Assembly (NCBI GenBank): GCA_032164245.1
Contig: JAVMKO010000002.1
Span: 92,579,340-92,643,339 of the forward strand
Length of the DNA: 64,000 nt
Origin: Sternotherus odoratus
Taxonomy: Eukaryota; Chordata; Testudines; Kinosternidae
Direction of reading: 5' to 3'
Shown piece by piece: positions 33,131 to 46,222 of this stretch; the stretch's first letter is position 1, and every line of letters begins with the position of its first letter. The notes under the pieces were generated by a model, which saw nothing but the letters and a program-made list of their open reading frames with translations, searched no databases and was not told the origin of the DNA. The translations under genes and the position numbers were made by a program.

Positions 33131-34505
33131 TGTGTCTGTGATCCTCCTTTAGGTACTTACAGTGACTGAAATGAGATCCCAACCCCCGTAGTCTCGTCTT
33201 CCCTCAAGGCAAGTTCTAAACCCTGTTATAAGACCCCCTATACCTGGGATCAATTTAGCAATTCTTTTCTGGACCTTCTCTAGCATTTGTAGATTATAAT
33301 GGCTCCTTAGGAACAATGATGGTTTGTCACATCAGTGATCTCTAAGTTAAGGATCTTGTGGCTGTATGCATTGACTCACTAGATAGAGACTTACAGCCTA
33401 TCATGTCAATGACTCCTGGGCTATAAGGGTATACATTTCATTGTGATCTTTTTATTCTGTCAAAATTACTTTTAGAAAAACAAAGGACACACAATGTAGC
33501 ATAATGTATGACTTTAAATTGGCAAAAGCAAGTACACACTTATTTAATGTCTTTCTGCCCGAACTTATCCCATTGTGCCTTTGATTGCAGCAGACCGCAG
33601 GAAGTACAATGTGTTTATTTTTTCTTTTTACCCCAGCGGTGCCTTCTAGGGTGTGGTGTAAGGCTGGTGTGAAAGATGAATGTGGGTTTAAGTGAGCCCC
33701 TTCATATTACTTTAACACAGGATTGTTGTGTTAATTCTATAACAGAAAAATCAAGAAAGTGCCGGCATTCAGTATCCCCTAGTACCAGCTCAGTTCACCT
33801 GCTGACCATAATGAATGTAAAATGCTGGTAGTAATAGATTGAAATTAAAAAAAAAAAAGAAAAACCAACCCGTCATCTTGGCATGTGGAAGATTTGCAAT
33901 CACATTTTGATTCTTAGAGTGCTGCTTGATTGGAGATTAATGTGTGGGTGGATTGACCTTTCTTGCAAGAGCTGTTGTTTTTGCACTAAACGTGTGAAAA
34001 ACAAATTTCAAATAGATGGCTTATTGCACTTTTCTTGCAATTCATATTATCACTCCTTTAGGTTTCTCAGTAGTAAAAGCTTTGATGAGTTTAATAAGTG
34101 CCATTATTCCTTTGTTTTTCTTTTGTGTGGGTGGATTTTGCTACCATCAGCAAGGTCAACTTCTCATTCCCTGGGCCATCACCGCACATGACATTTCTTG
34201 ATGGTTTTGTTTTAGGATTGATAATTTGTACCTTTCAAAGCAAATGGAAGCTTCTTCGGTGTTTTCCACCAGACCACTTATTCCTGGCTGAAGAAAGCTT
34301 TTGCTGTGTTTAGAATATTTAAAACAAAAACAACAATAAGTTTTTTTTTTAAATATTGTACTTACCTTGGTCCTTCTTTAAGCAAAATGTTTGAGTCCTA
34401 CATTGATAAACATGATTTGTCTCTCTTCCATATCAGATAGTTTGAAAGTCCATTTACTGGTTCTTAGAGGCATTTTCTTAACCTTAAAAAGAGAGTTGTC
34501 CTTTA
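33131..34505. other. Unique DNA, no supported gene
   Basis: No coding region is supported. A poly-A-rich run is at 33847-33863. The overlapping frames at 33883-34313 are hydrophobic but have no family features. Confidence 0.5.
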
Positions 34506-34513
34506 ATCTATTC

Positions 34514-34870
34514 TAGGCATGGCCAAAACATGGCTTGTGAGCCACGTGTGGCTCTTTTACAGTTAAAGTGCAGCTCGCCGAGCCCACCTTCATCCCCCTT
34601 CTCCACCCACCAGACTTGGGGTGGAGGGAATCCCTCTGCCTTGTATCACAGTAGTGGGGGAGGGGTTCTGCCCAGTGTGTGTGTTTGGGGTCATGGGCCT
34701 TCAGCCCTGCCGGGGTCGGGGCTTCAGCAGGAGTGGGACTGAAACCCTGAGCCCCAGTAAGTGCCTCCCACGAGGCAGAAGCCCTGACCTCTGGCTGGTG
34801 TGTCTCATCTCTTGAACTTTTGAAAATTGTCTTTTGAGGCTCAGAGGATTAGTAAGTTTGGCCGCACCTG
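34514..34870. mobile_element. Non-autonomous hAT, 357 bp, with 8-bp TSD
   Basis: The exact 8-bp duplication ATCTATTC (34506-34513 and 34871-34878) flanks ends TAGGCATGGCCAAA and, reverse-complemented, CAGGTGCGGCCAAAC. The interior contains GCTTGTGAGCCACGTGTGGC near the left and a C/G-rich stretch. No transposase is encoded. Confidence 0.88.
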
Positions 34871-34878
34871 ATCTATTC

Positions 34879-37294
34879 TATTCTATTTTAAATAAATGTA
34901 TATAGGTAGCAGTTATAGACCGTCCTATACAGCATCATAAAATAATCCTTCAGCTGCTTTTTGAGATGAAGCTTCGCAAGCCTGATTTGTTTCTATTACA
35001 GCTTTGTGTTCTATGGATGAAATTCACCCATGTGCAGTGGGCCAGCACTAGGCCCATGTTCTGCTTAAATCTGATTTAAACCCTATTTTGAGGGTTTAAG
35101 TAGGACTTGAGTCATGCATAGACTTAATGCTGGCCTTCTTCAGGGTGGTGATTTCTGCCTTATTATGCAGTCTTCTTCCACACACTCAGCATCCCCCTGC
35201 TGTAAGTCTGGATAGGAGAAGAGGAGGAAAAGCTGAACACACCCCATGAATGGGGGTGGCATTTGGAGCTCCCCGCCTCAGGTGCCAAAATGTTGTGGAC
35301 CAGCCCTGTGGTTGCCTGGGACCAGTGGACTTTAGTAGTCTGGATAGTTGCTGACTGAAATTGACAAGACTTGTGTCAATTTCAGTCAGCCCCTGACAGA
35401 TGTCCTAGGGATCACTTTCTAATGTGGAAATACTGTGTGTTGGTGTTTTTGAAATAATTTTTTCTTCAGATTCTAATTTGTAGGAAATTGCTAAAAATTT
35501 GGTTTTGTTCCAAATTGGGCTGAAACTACCGGGTAAATTTTGAAATATATATATATAAAAAAAATCCTGTAAGCTAGAAATTCTATATTTCTGCCAGCTC
35601 TGAATGCAACATAAGAAGTGGTGGAAGCTCCCTAAAAGTGGGGGGACCACCGGTGCTTGAACCATGGCCCAGCCCCCCCACAAAGATACCCTTTCCCAGA
35701 GCTCCTACCCCTCCAGTGCTGCCTCTTCCCCCCGTCACTCACCCTTATGTCTGGCAAAAAGTGATGGGGCCCTGGGGCCTATCTTGGTGCCCTTGCATCC
35801 TTATATTAATATTTTAACCTTTTTGAAGATCCTATAGGACATATGGTCAATCAAAAAGAACCCACTTTGCTCAAGTTTTTTTGCATATCAAACAAGTATT
35901 ATTAAATATCACTATTTTAGCATTCGTGCAATATGTATAATCCCTATAATGGGGACCTGTTGTAAAGACCTTTTTTAAGGTAACGTTGGCAGGTCGTCTG
36001 CATTGCAAGTGAACAGACCCTGAAGACAAGTAGCTTGTTCGGATAATGAATCACTATGAAAAAAATTAGTTTACTTCATAGGACTGCAACTTGCCTACAG
36101 CTTCTCTCTCCAAATAGGCACTTCTATAATAAAAAGAAAAAACAAAAAACCCAACCCCTCTGTTTTAGAAGAGTGGGAACTTTGTTCCCTGGTTTCATGC
36201 TGGCAAGATGTTTTGATGTCCATTTCCCTCCCCCTCTCCGTTTTATTTTTTAAGTAACCTTTTACTTTCTGTGCTTGCACAGCAATATCTTTGATTATTG
36301 GTCTCTTTCACTGAATTGGAATTTTGGCTCCATCCTGTCAGTAGGTAGAGTTTTAAACCTTTCATGGTTTTGTCAGGATAAAGCAGAGCTGAAAAGCATT
36401 ACATATGTTCCAAGTTAAGAGAGGCAAGTCCTTTGCTGCATTCAAGTGGGTCTTTTCCCCCCTCTCTTGTTCTTCTGTTAAGGACTTAGTGACAATGAAG
36501 CTTTAATCAGCTTCATTGATTTAAAGCTAATTTGCACTTGGCTTCAAGGCTAAGGTCTGTAGCACAAGTTGAAGACCTTTAAATCAGAAGTCAGAATGAA
36601 AAGCCTTAGGTGTATCATATTGTCTGCTGGGCAAAAGAGTGATAACTTCTGAAAACTGCAAATTAACTATAGAAAAAAGCACAAAGCGTTTTCTTCTGTG
36701 TTAATGTAACCTCCGCTTTCTGAGTTACACAAGCTTTGCGATCAACATTTCTGCTCCATCATGTAAATTAATAGGGTTGGCTAAATGTTTCAGCTGCATG
36801 ATGTTTTCCGTGCTTAAATTCTGGTTGGTTTCAGTTGGATTTAACCTAATTGCCAAACCGATTCCCATCAGTAATAACTTTTAACATTTATTTTTCCCAA
36901 AGGGAAAAAGTTGTCTTGTCTGTATTCTGCAATTAAGATGGTGATGAAATATTTAGTGTATGGCTCCACTCTGACTAAATTCTTTTGTTAACTTTATCAG
37001 ATAAATGATAAAATATTAACCAGCTTGCTGTCTGAGCATGCGCGAGCTGTATAATGTTTATCAGGCATATTTGAATGTATTTATGATTTTTGAAGTTGGT
37101 TTAACCATGGAAAGGATCATTTTATTTTCCCTCCTCAGAATCAGTGGAAAATCAATGCTTTCGATTGCATGTGGAGCACTAGGACATGAGTTTGGAATTT
37201 CTTAACAGCCTGATCAGTGCACATAACAATATTTCATTCATACTGGCCCATAATGGTCATCATGGCAAATCCCAAAGGGATGTGACTTTCTTGT
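34879..37294. other. Unique DNA, no supported gene
   Basis: No coding region or transposon end is supported apart from the hairpin at 35350-35390. 36500-37200 is AT-rich and free of recognisable repeats. Confidence 0.5.
35350..35390. repeat. Perfect 17-bp hairpin with 7-nt loop
   Basis: GCTGACTGAAATTGACA, loop AGACTTG, then TGTCAATTTCAGTCAGC: all 17 positions pair. It could form a stem in RNA from either strand. Confidence 0.9.
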
Positions 37295-37299
37295 GAGCG

Positions 37300-38378
37300 T
37301 GTGACGGTGCTGTTCCTGGTGGGATCCAACTGTGAGTGTCAGATCAGGACAGATTGCTTCCAAAAGGGCAACTACAGCCCAAAGCTGGGGTTTTTCCACA
37401 CTAAGGCAAACCCAACCAGCTAAACAGAAAAGACTTTGGTCTCACCCCACTGGCTAACCACAAGTCACACAAGCAATCCCCTTAAGACACTCCAGATTCC
37501 CAGTATCACCACCAGCAGCCACCTGTCCTGGGGATCAATGGTTATGAAAACCAATCCCCCAAATAAAGAAAACGGTTCTCCCCAATTCCAAAGAATCAGG
37601 CCCCAGACCCAGGTCAATATACAAATGAGATCTTACCACAAATCACGCTGTAGCCAATCCTTTAGAATCTAAAATCTAAAGGTTTATTATAAAAGGAAAA
37701 AGGTCTAGGTGAGGGTTATGAATGGTTAAAAGAAATCAATTACAAGCAGAAATGGCACATCTCTTAGTACAGGCTTGCAGCAAAGGTTGAATAAACTGCA
37801 GGTTCAAATCATAGTCTTTGGATGCATCCCATTTGGGGGATGGGTCAGTACCATTGTCCAGAGTTCCCTGAGTAGCAAAGTTCCATCCAAAGCTGGAAAC
37901 AAAGCAGGCTGAAGACTGGAGGTGAAAGACAAAATGGGGAATGTTCTTCCAGGCTTTATAGACTTTTTCCTCTGGGCCAAGACCCCTCCTCCTTGTTCTA
38001 CAGAGTTCTGTTGCAAAATGGAGGCTCAGTCACAAGGTCCAATCACCAGACTCTCCAGGATTCAGTTTCTGACCAGGCAGTGACATTCCTAGAGCAGCTT
38101 GGGTGTGGACAGGCACATACAAAATCCATTGTGTGGTTGATGTCCCTTGATGGGCCATCAGGCAGCCCCAGCCTGTCTGAGCCTTCACAGGAGCCAAGCC
38201 TAAGCTTGAAGTACAGTTTGAAGCTTTAACTTTAGTTACAAAATAGATACACACACATGGAATAGATGCACACATATGGAATAGATACATACATAAGACA
38301 CCTGTTATGACCCCCTTCCCATAATATTTCGTGCACCCATTGATCTACACGGTACCAAACTATTTCAGTACCGTGACA
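37300..38378 (-). repeat. 3' LTR (left copy)
   Basis: It starts TGTGACGGTGCTG and ends AGTACCGTGACA on the plus strand, so it reads TGTCACGG...CCGTCACA on the minus strand with canonical TG...CA ends. An AATAAA lies on the minus strand near 37680-37690 (plus GGTTTATTATAAAAGG), the likely poly(A) signal. The polypurine tract expected upstream, at 38379-38385 on the minus strand, is short (TTGGGGG). Confidence 0.95.
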
Positions 38379-40512
38379 CCCCCAACGCAAAATTGATGCA
38401 GGAAGGGATGATAAAACAGCCCTGACTGCATCCCAAAAGCTCCCCCATCCGTGGGTTTGTGTTATGTGATCTTTGCCAAGAGCTAAAGAAAACAGCTACT
38501 TTATACATATGAGCTCTGGCAAATGTTTGGAACCCCAGTACCATCAAATTAATATAGATATCAATGTTGTTCATAGCACAGCAATCTTGGCATTTAGCCA
38601 TGGAAACAATAGGGTACTGTGCCTCAGTTTTCCCTCTTATATTGCACATGTGGTGAGGAATGTTTTCTTCCCTTTGGAAAGTTTTACCACTGTTCACAGG
38701 CCTTAACTGTGACACATCAGTAGAACCAGGCCTCTTTACATAAAGTGTGTTTCCCTGTATTTCTCTTGACATGTCCAAAGGATTTTTCACAAGACTAGGC
38801 CCATTGTACAATTTTACAGTTTCAGGTAACAACACAGTAGTTACACAAATTGCCATTAGTAACAACAACAATTCCATTGTAAGCGTCCATTTACTATTAG
38901 GTTTGTCAATCCATGCCCTTGGGTCAATACCATTAGAATTTTGGCCTTTTAGGGTCACCTTGTGGCTTTTCTTTGCAAAGTCAAATTCTCTCTTTCTTCC
39001 TTGCCCTGAAGGATCAAATTTGGCTCCCTCTGGCTTAACAGAACTTCCTGGCTGATCTGGAGGTACATTTACCCAGTCATCTTCCTGAGCCTGAGACACA
39101 GACTGTCTACTTGCAGAATCAGCCTTGAGACTTTTTCCTTTGAACAACTTTGCCTTCCCAACAAGCTGGTTCAACACAGCCACTTGGTTATAGGGCTGTT
39201 CTAATTCCTCCTTGCTCTCTATTGTCAAGCTGGTGGCAGGTAACACACCCAAATCACCTTTCTGCTCTCCTTGTGCCCTGGCTAGGATATTCCTCTGATT
39301 AGACAGAGTTTCCACACCCTTTTCCAGCCACACATTAGTAGCAACAGGCAAAATACAAGCACCAGAATTGTCTGCTCTCTGGGATCTTGCTAAGACATTA
39401 ACCAGATCACCCCTAGTTATAGAGCCTTCCTTCCCAGCAGACACAGACTCAGGACCATTTCCTTTCTGAGCTTTAGCTGAATCCAAAGCCAACTCTGAAA
39501 CAAATGCCCCACTCTCAACCCTTCCAGGCTGACAGGCATTTTCTGTCTGCTTTACAGACAAAGAAGAGTTAGAGACACACTCTCCTTCACTAGACCCACA
39601 GCTTGGGATCTCACTTCCCTTGTCCCAGCACACAGACAACTGCTTGGAGACTGAGGTAGCTTCCTCCATAGGCAAGTCAATACCCCTGACAGACACAGGC
39701 ACACTCCCTTCACTGTCACACTTCTCCACACAGGACATAGGTAAGGCATAGGGACACTTCTCTCCCACTATCCTTGTCTTCCCAAACTGCTGCTTAGTTT
39801 TATTTAAACCTTCCTCACGAGGCACATGGCCACTGCCAACAGATACACTGTGGCTTCTTGCAGGTTCACTCTCACAAGCTGTACCAGCCAAAACTATTTC
39901 ACCCTTTCTTTTCTCAGTTAGGGCTTTAACCTGACTATTCACTGCAACCTGTTCCAGAGAAACCCTTTCCTGATCCATAAGTTTTTCCTGCACTGTACCT
40001 AATTCCACACTCACTTCTGAGACATTAGACAGACATTTAGAAACTTCATCCACAGGCAGACTGCTTTCTTGCACAGGCAAACACTTGGAGAAACCCTCCC
40101 CAGACAAACAGCTATTTCCCCCCAGGTGAGAATCCCCCTCCCCCTGGTCATAGCATAATGGGCTAAACACAGAAAACTGCACAGGGTAATACCGCCCCCC
40201 AATACTGTTATAAAATGAACTTTCACGAGGATATAATTTCTGGTTTTCTTCCTTTGCTTTTTTGACTTGGAGCTGAAGTCTGGCAGTTTCTTGTTCCATC
40301 TTTCGAAGTCTCTCCCGTCTCTCCAACGTTTCCTTCTCTCTCTCCCATGCTTCCCTCTGTAACTGAGCGTTCCTTTCCCTGGCTTTTTTCTCAATTTTAG
40401 CATTTTGTTGCTCTTCCCACAACCTCAGCTTTGCTAGTTCCTGTTCAAACTCACGCTGCAGGCTGTTTTTTAGGGCTTGCAGTTTCATTGCCTTGGTTTT
40501 CTGATTACTCAT
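38365..40512 (-). CDS. LTR-element ORF, ~715 codons, coiled coil and membrane-like segment, no pol
   Basis: This is a single uninterrupted frame. I prefer the ATG at 40512 (MSNQKTKAMK) to the upstream GTG at 40518. Residues ~1-95 are a highly charged predicted coiled coil (REFEQELAKLRLWEEQQ, then a REREKETLERRERLRK-type stretch), as might form a Gag-like multimerisation region. Residues ~105-540 are Ser/Glu/Gly-rich with scattered Cys but no CCHC knuckle. Residues ~575-595 form a hydrophobic stretch (LTMELLLLLMAICVTTVLLP) that could be a membrane anchor or a residual signal peptide. The C-terminal ~110 residues hold several Cys, and the frame ends 14 nt inside the 3' LTR. No DTG protease, YxDD reverse transcriptase or integrase motif is visible. 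One reading is a Gag-like head joined to an Env-like tail by an internal deletion; that is inference. Function is unknown. Confidence 0.7.
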   Translation of the reverse strand: MSNQKTKAMKLQALKNSLQREFEQELAKLRLWEEQQNAKIEKKARERNAQLQREAWEREKETLERRERLRKMEQETARLQLQVKKAKEENQKLYPRESSFYNSIGGRYYPVQFSVFSPLCYDQGEGDSHLGGNSCLSGEGFSKCLPVQESSLPVDEVSKCLSNVSEVSVELGTVQEKLMDQERVSLEQVAVNSQVKALTEKRKGEIVLAGTACESEPARSHSVSVGSGHVPREEGLNKTKQQFGKTRIVGEKCPYALPMSCVEKCDSEGSVPVSVRGIDLPMEEATSVSKQLSVCWDKGSEIPSCGSSEGECVSNSSLSVKQTENACQPGRVESGAFVSELALDSAKAQKGNGPESVSAGKEGSITRGDLVNVLARSQRADNSGACILPVATNVWLEKGVETLSNQRNILARAQGEQKGDLGVLPATSLTIESKEELEQPYNQVAVLNQLVGKAKLFKGKSLKADSASRQSVSQAQEDDWVNVPPDQPGSSVKPEGAKFDPSGQGRKREFDFAKKSHKVTLKGQNSNGIDPRAWIDKPNSKWTLTMELLLLLMAICVTTVLLPETVKLYNGPSLVKNPLDMSREIQGNTLYVKRPGSTDVSQLRPVNSGKTFQREENIPHHMCNIRGKTEAQYPIVSMAKCQDCCAMNNIDIYINLMVLGFQTFARAHMYKVAVFFSSWQRSHNTNPRMGELLGCSQGCFIIPSCINFALGVSRY

Positions 40513-40610
40513 TGCCACTGCTCTTTAACCAACCAAACTCTCTACACCCAAAACTCAAATTTGGACAGCGTGGGGTTCAGACCCAAAGCTCAATTGACCT
40601 GGTTCTGTGG

Positions 40611-40628
40611 ATCCTGCCGACTACGCCA
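40611..40628 (-). promoter_or_regulatory. Primer-binding site complementary to tRNA-Ser
   Basis: One nucleotide inside the 5' LTR, the minus strand reads TGGCGTAGTCGGCAGGAT. All 18 bases are complementary to the 3' end (including CCA) of vertebrate tRNA-Ser of the AGA/TGA type as I know it, whose terminus is ATCCTGCCGACTACGCCA. This would prime minus-strand cDNA synthesis. Confidence 0.88.
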
Positions 40629-40629
40629 C

Positions 40630-41708
40630 TGTGACGGTGCTGTTCCTGGTGGGATCCAACTGTGAGTGTCAGATCAGGACAGATTGCTTCCAAAAGGGCA
40701 ACTACAGCCCAAAGCTGGGGTTTTTCCACACTAAGGCAAACCCAACCAGCTAAACAGAAAAGACTTTGGTCTCACCCCACTGGCTAACCACAAGTCACAC
40801 AAGCAATCCCCTTAAGACACTCCAGATTCCCAGTATCACCACCAGCAGCCACCTGTCCTGGGGATCAATGGTTATGAAAACCAATCCCCCAAATAAAGAA
40901 AACGGTTCTCCCCAATTCCAAAGAATCAGGCCCCAGACCCAGGTCAATATACAAATGAGATCTTACCACAAATCACGCTGTAGCCAATCCTTTAGAATCT
41001 AAAATCTAAAGGTTTATTATAAAAGGAAAAAGGTCTAGGTGAGGGTTATGAATGGTTAAAAGAAATCAATTACAAGCAGAAATGGCACATCTCTTAGTAC
41101 AGGCTTGCAGCAAAGGTTGAATAAACTGCAGGTTCAAATCATAGTCTTTGGATGCATCCCATTTGGGGGATGGGTCAGTACCATTGTCCAGAGTTCCCTG
41201 AGTAGCAAAGTTCCATCCAAAGCTGGAAACAAAGCAGGCTGAAGACTGGAGGTGAAAGACAAAATGGGGAATGTTCTTCCAGGCTTTATAGACTTTTTCC
41301 TCTGGGCCAAGACCCCTCCTCCTTGTTCTACAGAGTTCTGTTGCAAAATGGAGGCTCAGTCACAAGGTCCAATCACCAGACTCTCCAGGATTCAGTTTCT
41401 GACCAGGCAGTGACATTCCTAGAGCAGCTTGGGTGTGGACAGGCACATACAAAATCCATTGTGTGGTTGATGTCCCTTGATGGGCCATCAGGCAGCCCCA
41501 GCCTGTCTGAGCCTTCACAGGAGCCAAGCCTAAGCTTGAAGTACAGTTTGAAGCTTTAACTTTAGTTACAAAATAGATACACACACATGGAATAGATGCA
41601 CACATATGGAATAGATACATACATAAGACACCTGTTATGACCCCCTTCCCATAATATTTCGTGCACCCATTGATCTACACGGTACCAAACTATTTCAGTA
41701 CCGTGACA
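40630..41708 (-). repeat. 5' LTR (right copy)
   Basis: It is the same length as the left copy and appears identical to it over all 1079 bp by eye, including the ATAGATACACACACATGG-type AT/CA-rich stretch near its start in minus orientation. It should hold the promoter that drives the internal ORF toward lower coordinates. Confidence 0.95.
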
Positions 41709-41713
41709 GAGCG

Positions 41714-43984
<2,271 letters not shown>

Positions 43985-45551
43985 TGCAGATTGACTGCTG
44001 CCCAGTGACTGGAAGATAGCTAATGTAACGCCAATATTTAAAAAGGGCTCTAGAGGTGATCCTGGCAACTACAGACCAGTCAGTCTAACGTCCGTACCGG
44101 GAAAATTAGTTGAAACAATAGTAAAGAATAAAATTGTCAGACACATAGAAGAGCATAAATTGTTGGGCAAAAGTCAACATGGTTTCTGCAAAGGGAAATC
44201 GTGTCTTACTAATCTATTAGAGTTCTTTGAAGGGGTCAGCAAACATGTGGACAAGGGGGATCTGGTGGACATAGTGTACTTAGATTTCCAGAAAGCCTTT
44301 GACAAGGTCCCTCACCAAAGGCTCTTACGTAAATTAAGCTGCCATGGGATAAGAGGGAAGATCCTCTCATGGATTGAAAACTGGTTAAAAGACAGGGAAG
44401 AAAGGGTAGGGATAAATGGAACTTTTTCAGAATGGAGAGGGGTAACTAGTGGTGTTCCCCAAGGGTCAGTCCTGGGGCCGATCCTATTCAACTTATTTAT
44501 AAATGATTTGGAGGAAGGGGTAAACAGTGATGTGGCAAAGTTTGCAGATGATACTAAACTGCTCAAAGTAGTAAGGACCAAAGCAGACTGTGAAGAACTT
44601 CATAAAGATCTCACTAAACTAAGTGATTGGGCAACAAAATGGCAAATGAAATTTAATGTGGATAAATGTACATTGGAAAAAATAACCCCAACTATACATA
44701 CAATATGATGGGGGCTAATTTAGCTACAACCAATCAGGAAAAAGACCTGGGAGTCATTGTGGATAGTTCTCTGAAGGCATCCACGCAGTGTGCAGCGGCA
44801 GTCAAAAAAGCAAACAGGATGTTAGGAATCATTAAAAAAGGGATAGAGAGTAAGTCGGAGAATATCTTATTGCCCTTATACAAATCCATGGTGCGCCCAC
44901 ATCTTGAATACTGCGTACAAATGTGGTCTCCTCATCTCAAAAAGGATATACTGGCACTAGAAAAGGTTCAGAGAAGGGCAACTAAAATGATTAGGGGTTT
45001 GGAACGGGTCCCATATGAAGAGAGATTAAGGAGGCTAGGACTTTTTAGCTTGGAAAAGAGGAGACTAAGGGGGGATATGATAGAGGTATATAAAATTATG
45101 AGTGGAGTGGAGGAAGTGAATAAGGAAAAGTTATTTACTTGTTCCCAAAATAGAAGAACTAGGGGCCATTCAATGAAATTGGCGTGCAGCAGGTTTAAAA
45201 CAAATAAAAGGAAGTTCTTCTTCACACAGCGCACAGTCAACCTGTGGAACTCCTTACCTGAGGAGGCTGTGAAGGCTAGGACTATAACAGGGTTTAAAAG
45301 AGAGCTGGATAAATTCATGGAGGCTAAGTCCATAAATGGCTATTAGCCGGGATGGGTAATGAATGGTGTCCCTAGCCTCTGTCTGTCAGAGGGGGGTGAT
45401 GGATGGCAGGAGAGAGATCGCTCGATCATACCTGTTAGGTTCACTCACTCCGGGGCACTTGGCATTGGCCACTGTCGGTAGACAGGATGCTGGGCTAGAT
45501 GGACCTTTGGTCTGACCCAGTATGGCCGTTCTTATGTTCTTATGTTCTTAT
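43985..45551 (+). mobile_element. Third CR1 LINE, 5'-truncated, relatively young
   Basis: The element begins within the reverse transcriptase region and runs through the C-terminus and 3' UTR. It ends in three TTCTTATG octamers (45531-45551 region), the typical CR1 3' tail. The 3' UTR words GATGCTGGGCTAGATGGACC and CTGACCCAGTATGGCC place it in the same broad group as the old copy at 22690. It is the best-preserved CR1 in the window. Confidence 0.94.
44010..45346 (+). pseudogene. CR1 reverse transcriptase and C-terminus, one frameshift
   Basis: The first frame (44010 to about 44690) carries most of a CR1 reverse transcriptase: ANVTPIFKKGSRGDPGNYRP, SQHGFCKGKSCLTNLLEFFE, YLDFQKAFDKVPHQRLL, SGVPQGSVLGPILFNLFIND and the catalytic KFADDTKLL box. 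A small deletion near 44664 (in the block after FNVDKC) shifts the frame. The second frame (to 45346) continues with IGKNNPNYTYNMMGANLATT, EKDLGVIVDSSLKAS, RPHLEYCVQMWSPHLKKD and the C-terminal block ending KSINGY. The N-terminal endonuclease is absent through 5' truncation. In a full element the enzyme would reverse-transcribe CR1 RNA; this copy is dead but recent enough that the catalytic core is intact. Confidence 0.93.
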
Positions 45552-45803
45552 GCTAAAACCCATATCACGTTTCCTTCCCTATGCAGCCTGTTACTTGCAG
45601 GCAAGACCAGGAAAACTCCCTGAAATGTAAACCGCTTACAATTGTAACAGTTTTCAGTACAGCACAGGCTGTCTAACCTGTACATCAGCTGAAGTAAATA
45701 TGCCCATAATGTTAAATAAAGGCACAGGCGCAGCAGCTTAAAGCCCATTTATTTGCCTGAGACTGCTCTGGCATATTCCATCTTGGGTGATGTGTTATTT
45801 TCA

Positions 45804-46099
45804 GGGTATGTCTTCACTACCCGACGGATCGGCGGGTATTGATCGATCTTCTGGTGATCGATTTCTCGTGTCTTGTGAAGACGCGAGAAATCGATCACGC
45901 GCGGCACCCCCGTCGACTCCGGAACTCCAGCTTGCCGGGAGGCGCAAGCTGGAGTCGACGGGGGAGCACGCCACCGACTGCCGCCGCCGTGGGGATGAGC
46001 GGTAAGTCGGCTGCAGATACGCAAACTTCAGCTACATGATTCACGTAGCTGAAGTTGAGTATCTGCAGTTGATCCCCACCCTGTAGTGGGGACCAGCCC
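45804..46099. mobile_element. Harbinger-like MITE, copy 2
   Basis: This is in inverse orientation to the copy at 17369. It shares AGCAAGCT-type palindromes (CTCCAGCTTGCCGGGAGGCG), CTGCCGCCGCCGTGGGGA and ATGATTCACGTAGCTGAAGT. Ends are GGGTATGTCTTCACTAC and, reverse-complemented, GGGCTGGTCCCCACTAC, flanked by TCA/TAA (45801-45803 and 46100-46102). Confidence 0.85.
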
Positions 46100-46222
46100 T
46101 AAGACTTGATTTTTTCTTTTGGCATTAGTCCTCAAAGATAAAGGACCACATCCAGCAACTACTTACTTTGAGTAACTTGACTTGTGTGACTAGTTCCAGT
46201 GCCTTCCATGGTATTACTTCTA
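46100..46222. other. Short unique spacer between two MITE copies
   Basis: About 120 bp separates copy 2 from copy 3 of the MITE family. I see nothing recognisable in it. Confidence 0.5.

Larger units (their letters stand above)
37300..41708 (-). mobile_element. Non-autonomous LTR retrotransposon, very young
   Basis: The 4409-bp element is bounded by the 5-bp duplication GAGCG (37295-37299 and 41709-41713). Two LTRs of exactly 1079 bp flank an internal region of 2251 bp, with a tRNA-Ser primer-binding site next to the 5' LTR (the right one, as the element is on the minus strand). The four short frames in each LTR have identical translations, and I see no LTR difference by eye, so insertion was recent. 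The internal region holds one long ORF and no recognisable protease, reverse transcriptase or integrase, so it must have moved with enzymes from elsewhere. The 5-bp TSD and tRNA-Ser primer fit a Ty3/Gypsy relative, but an endogenous-retrovirus origin is not excluded. Confidence 0.96.
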
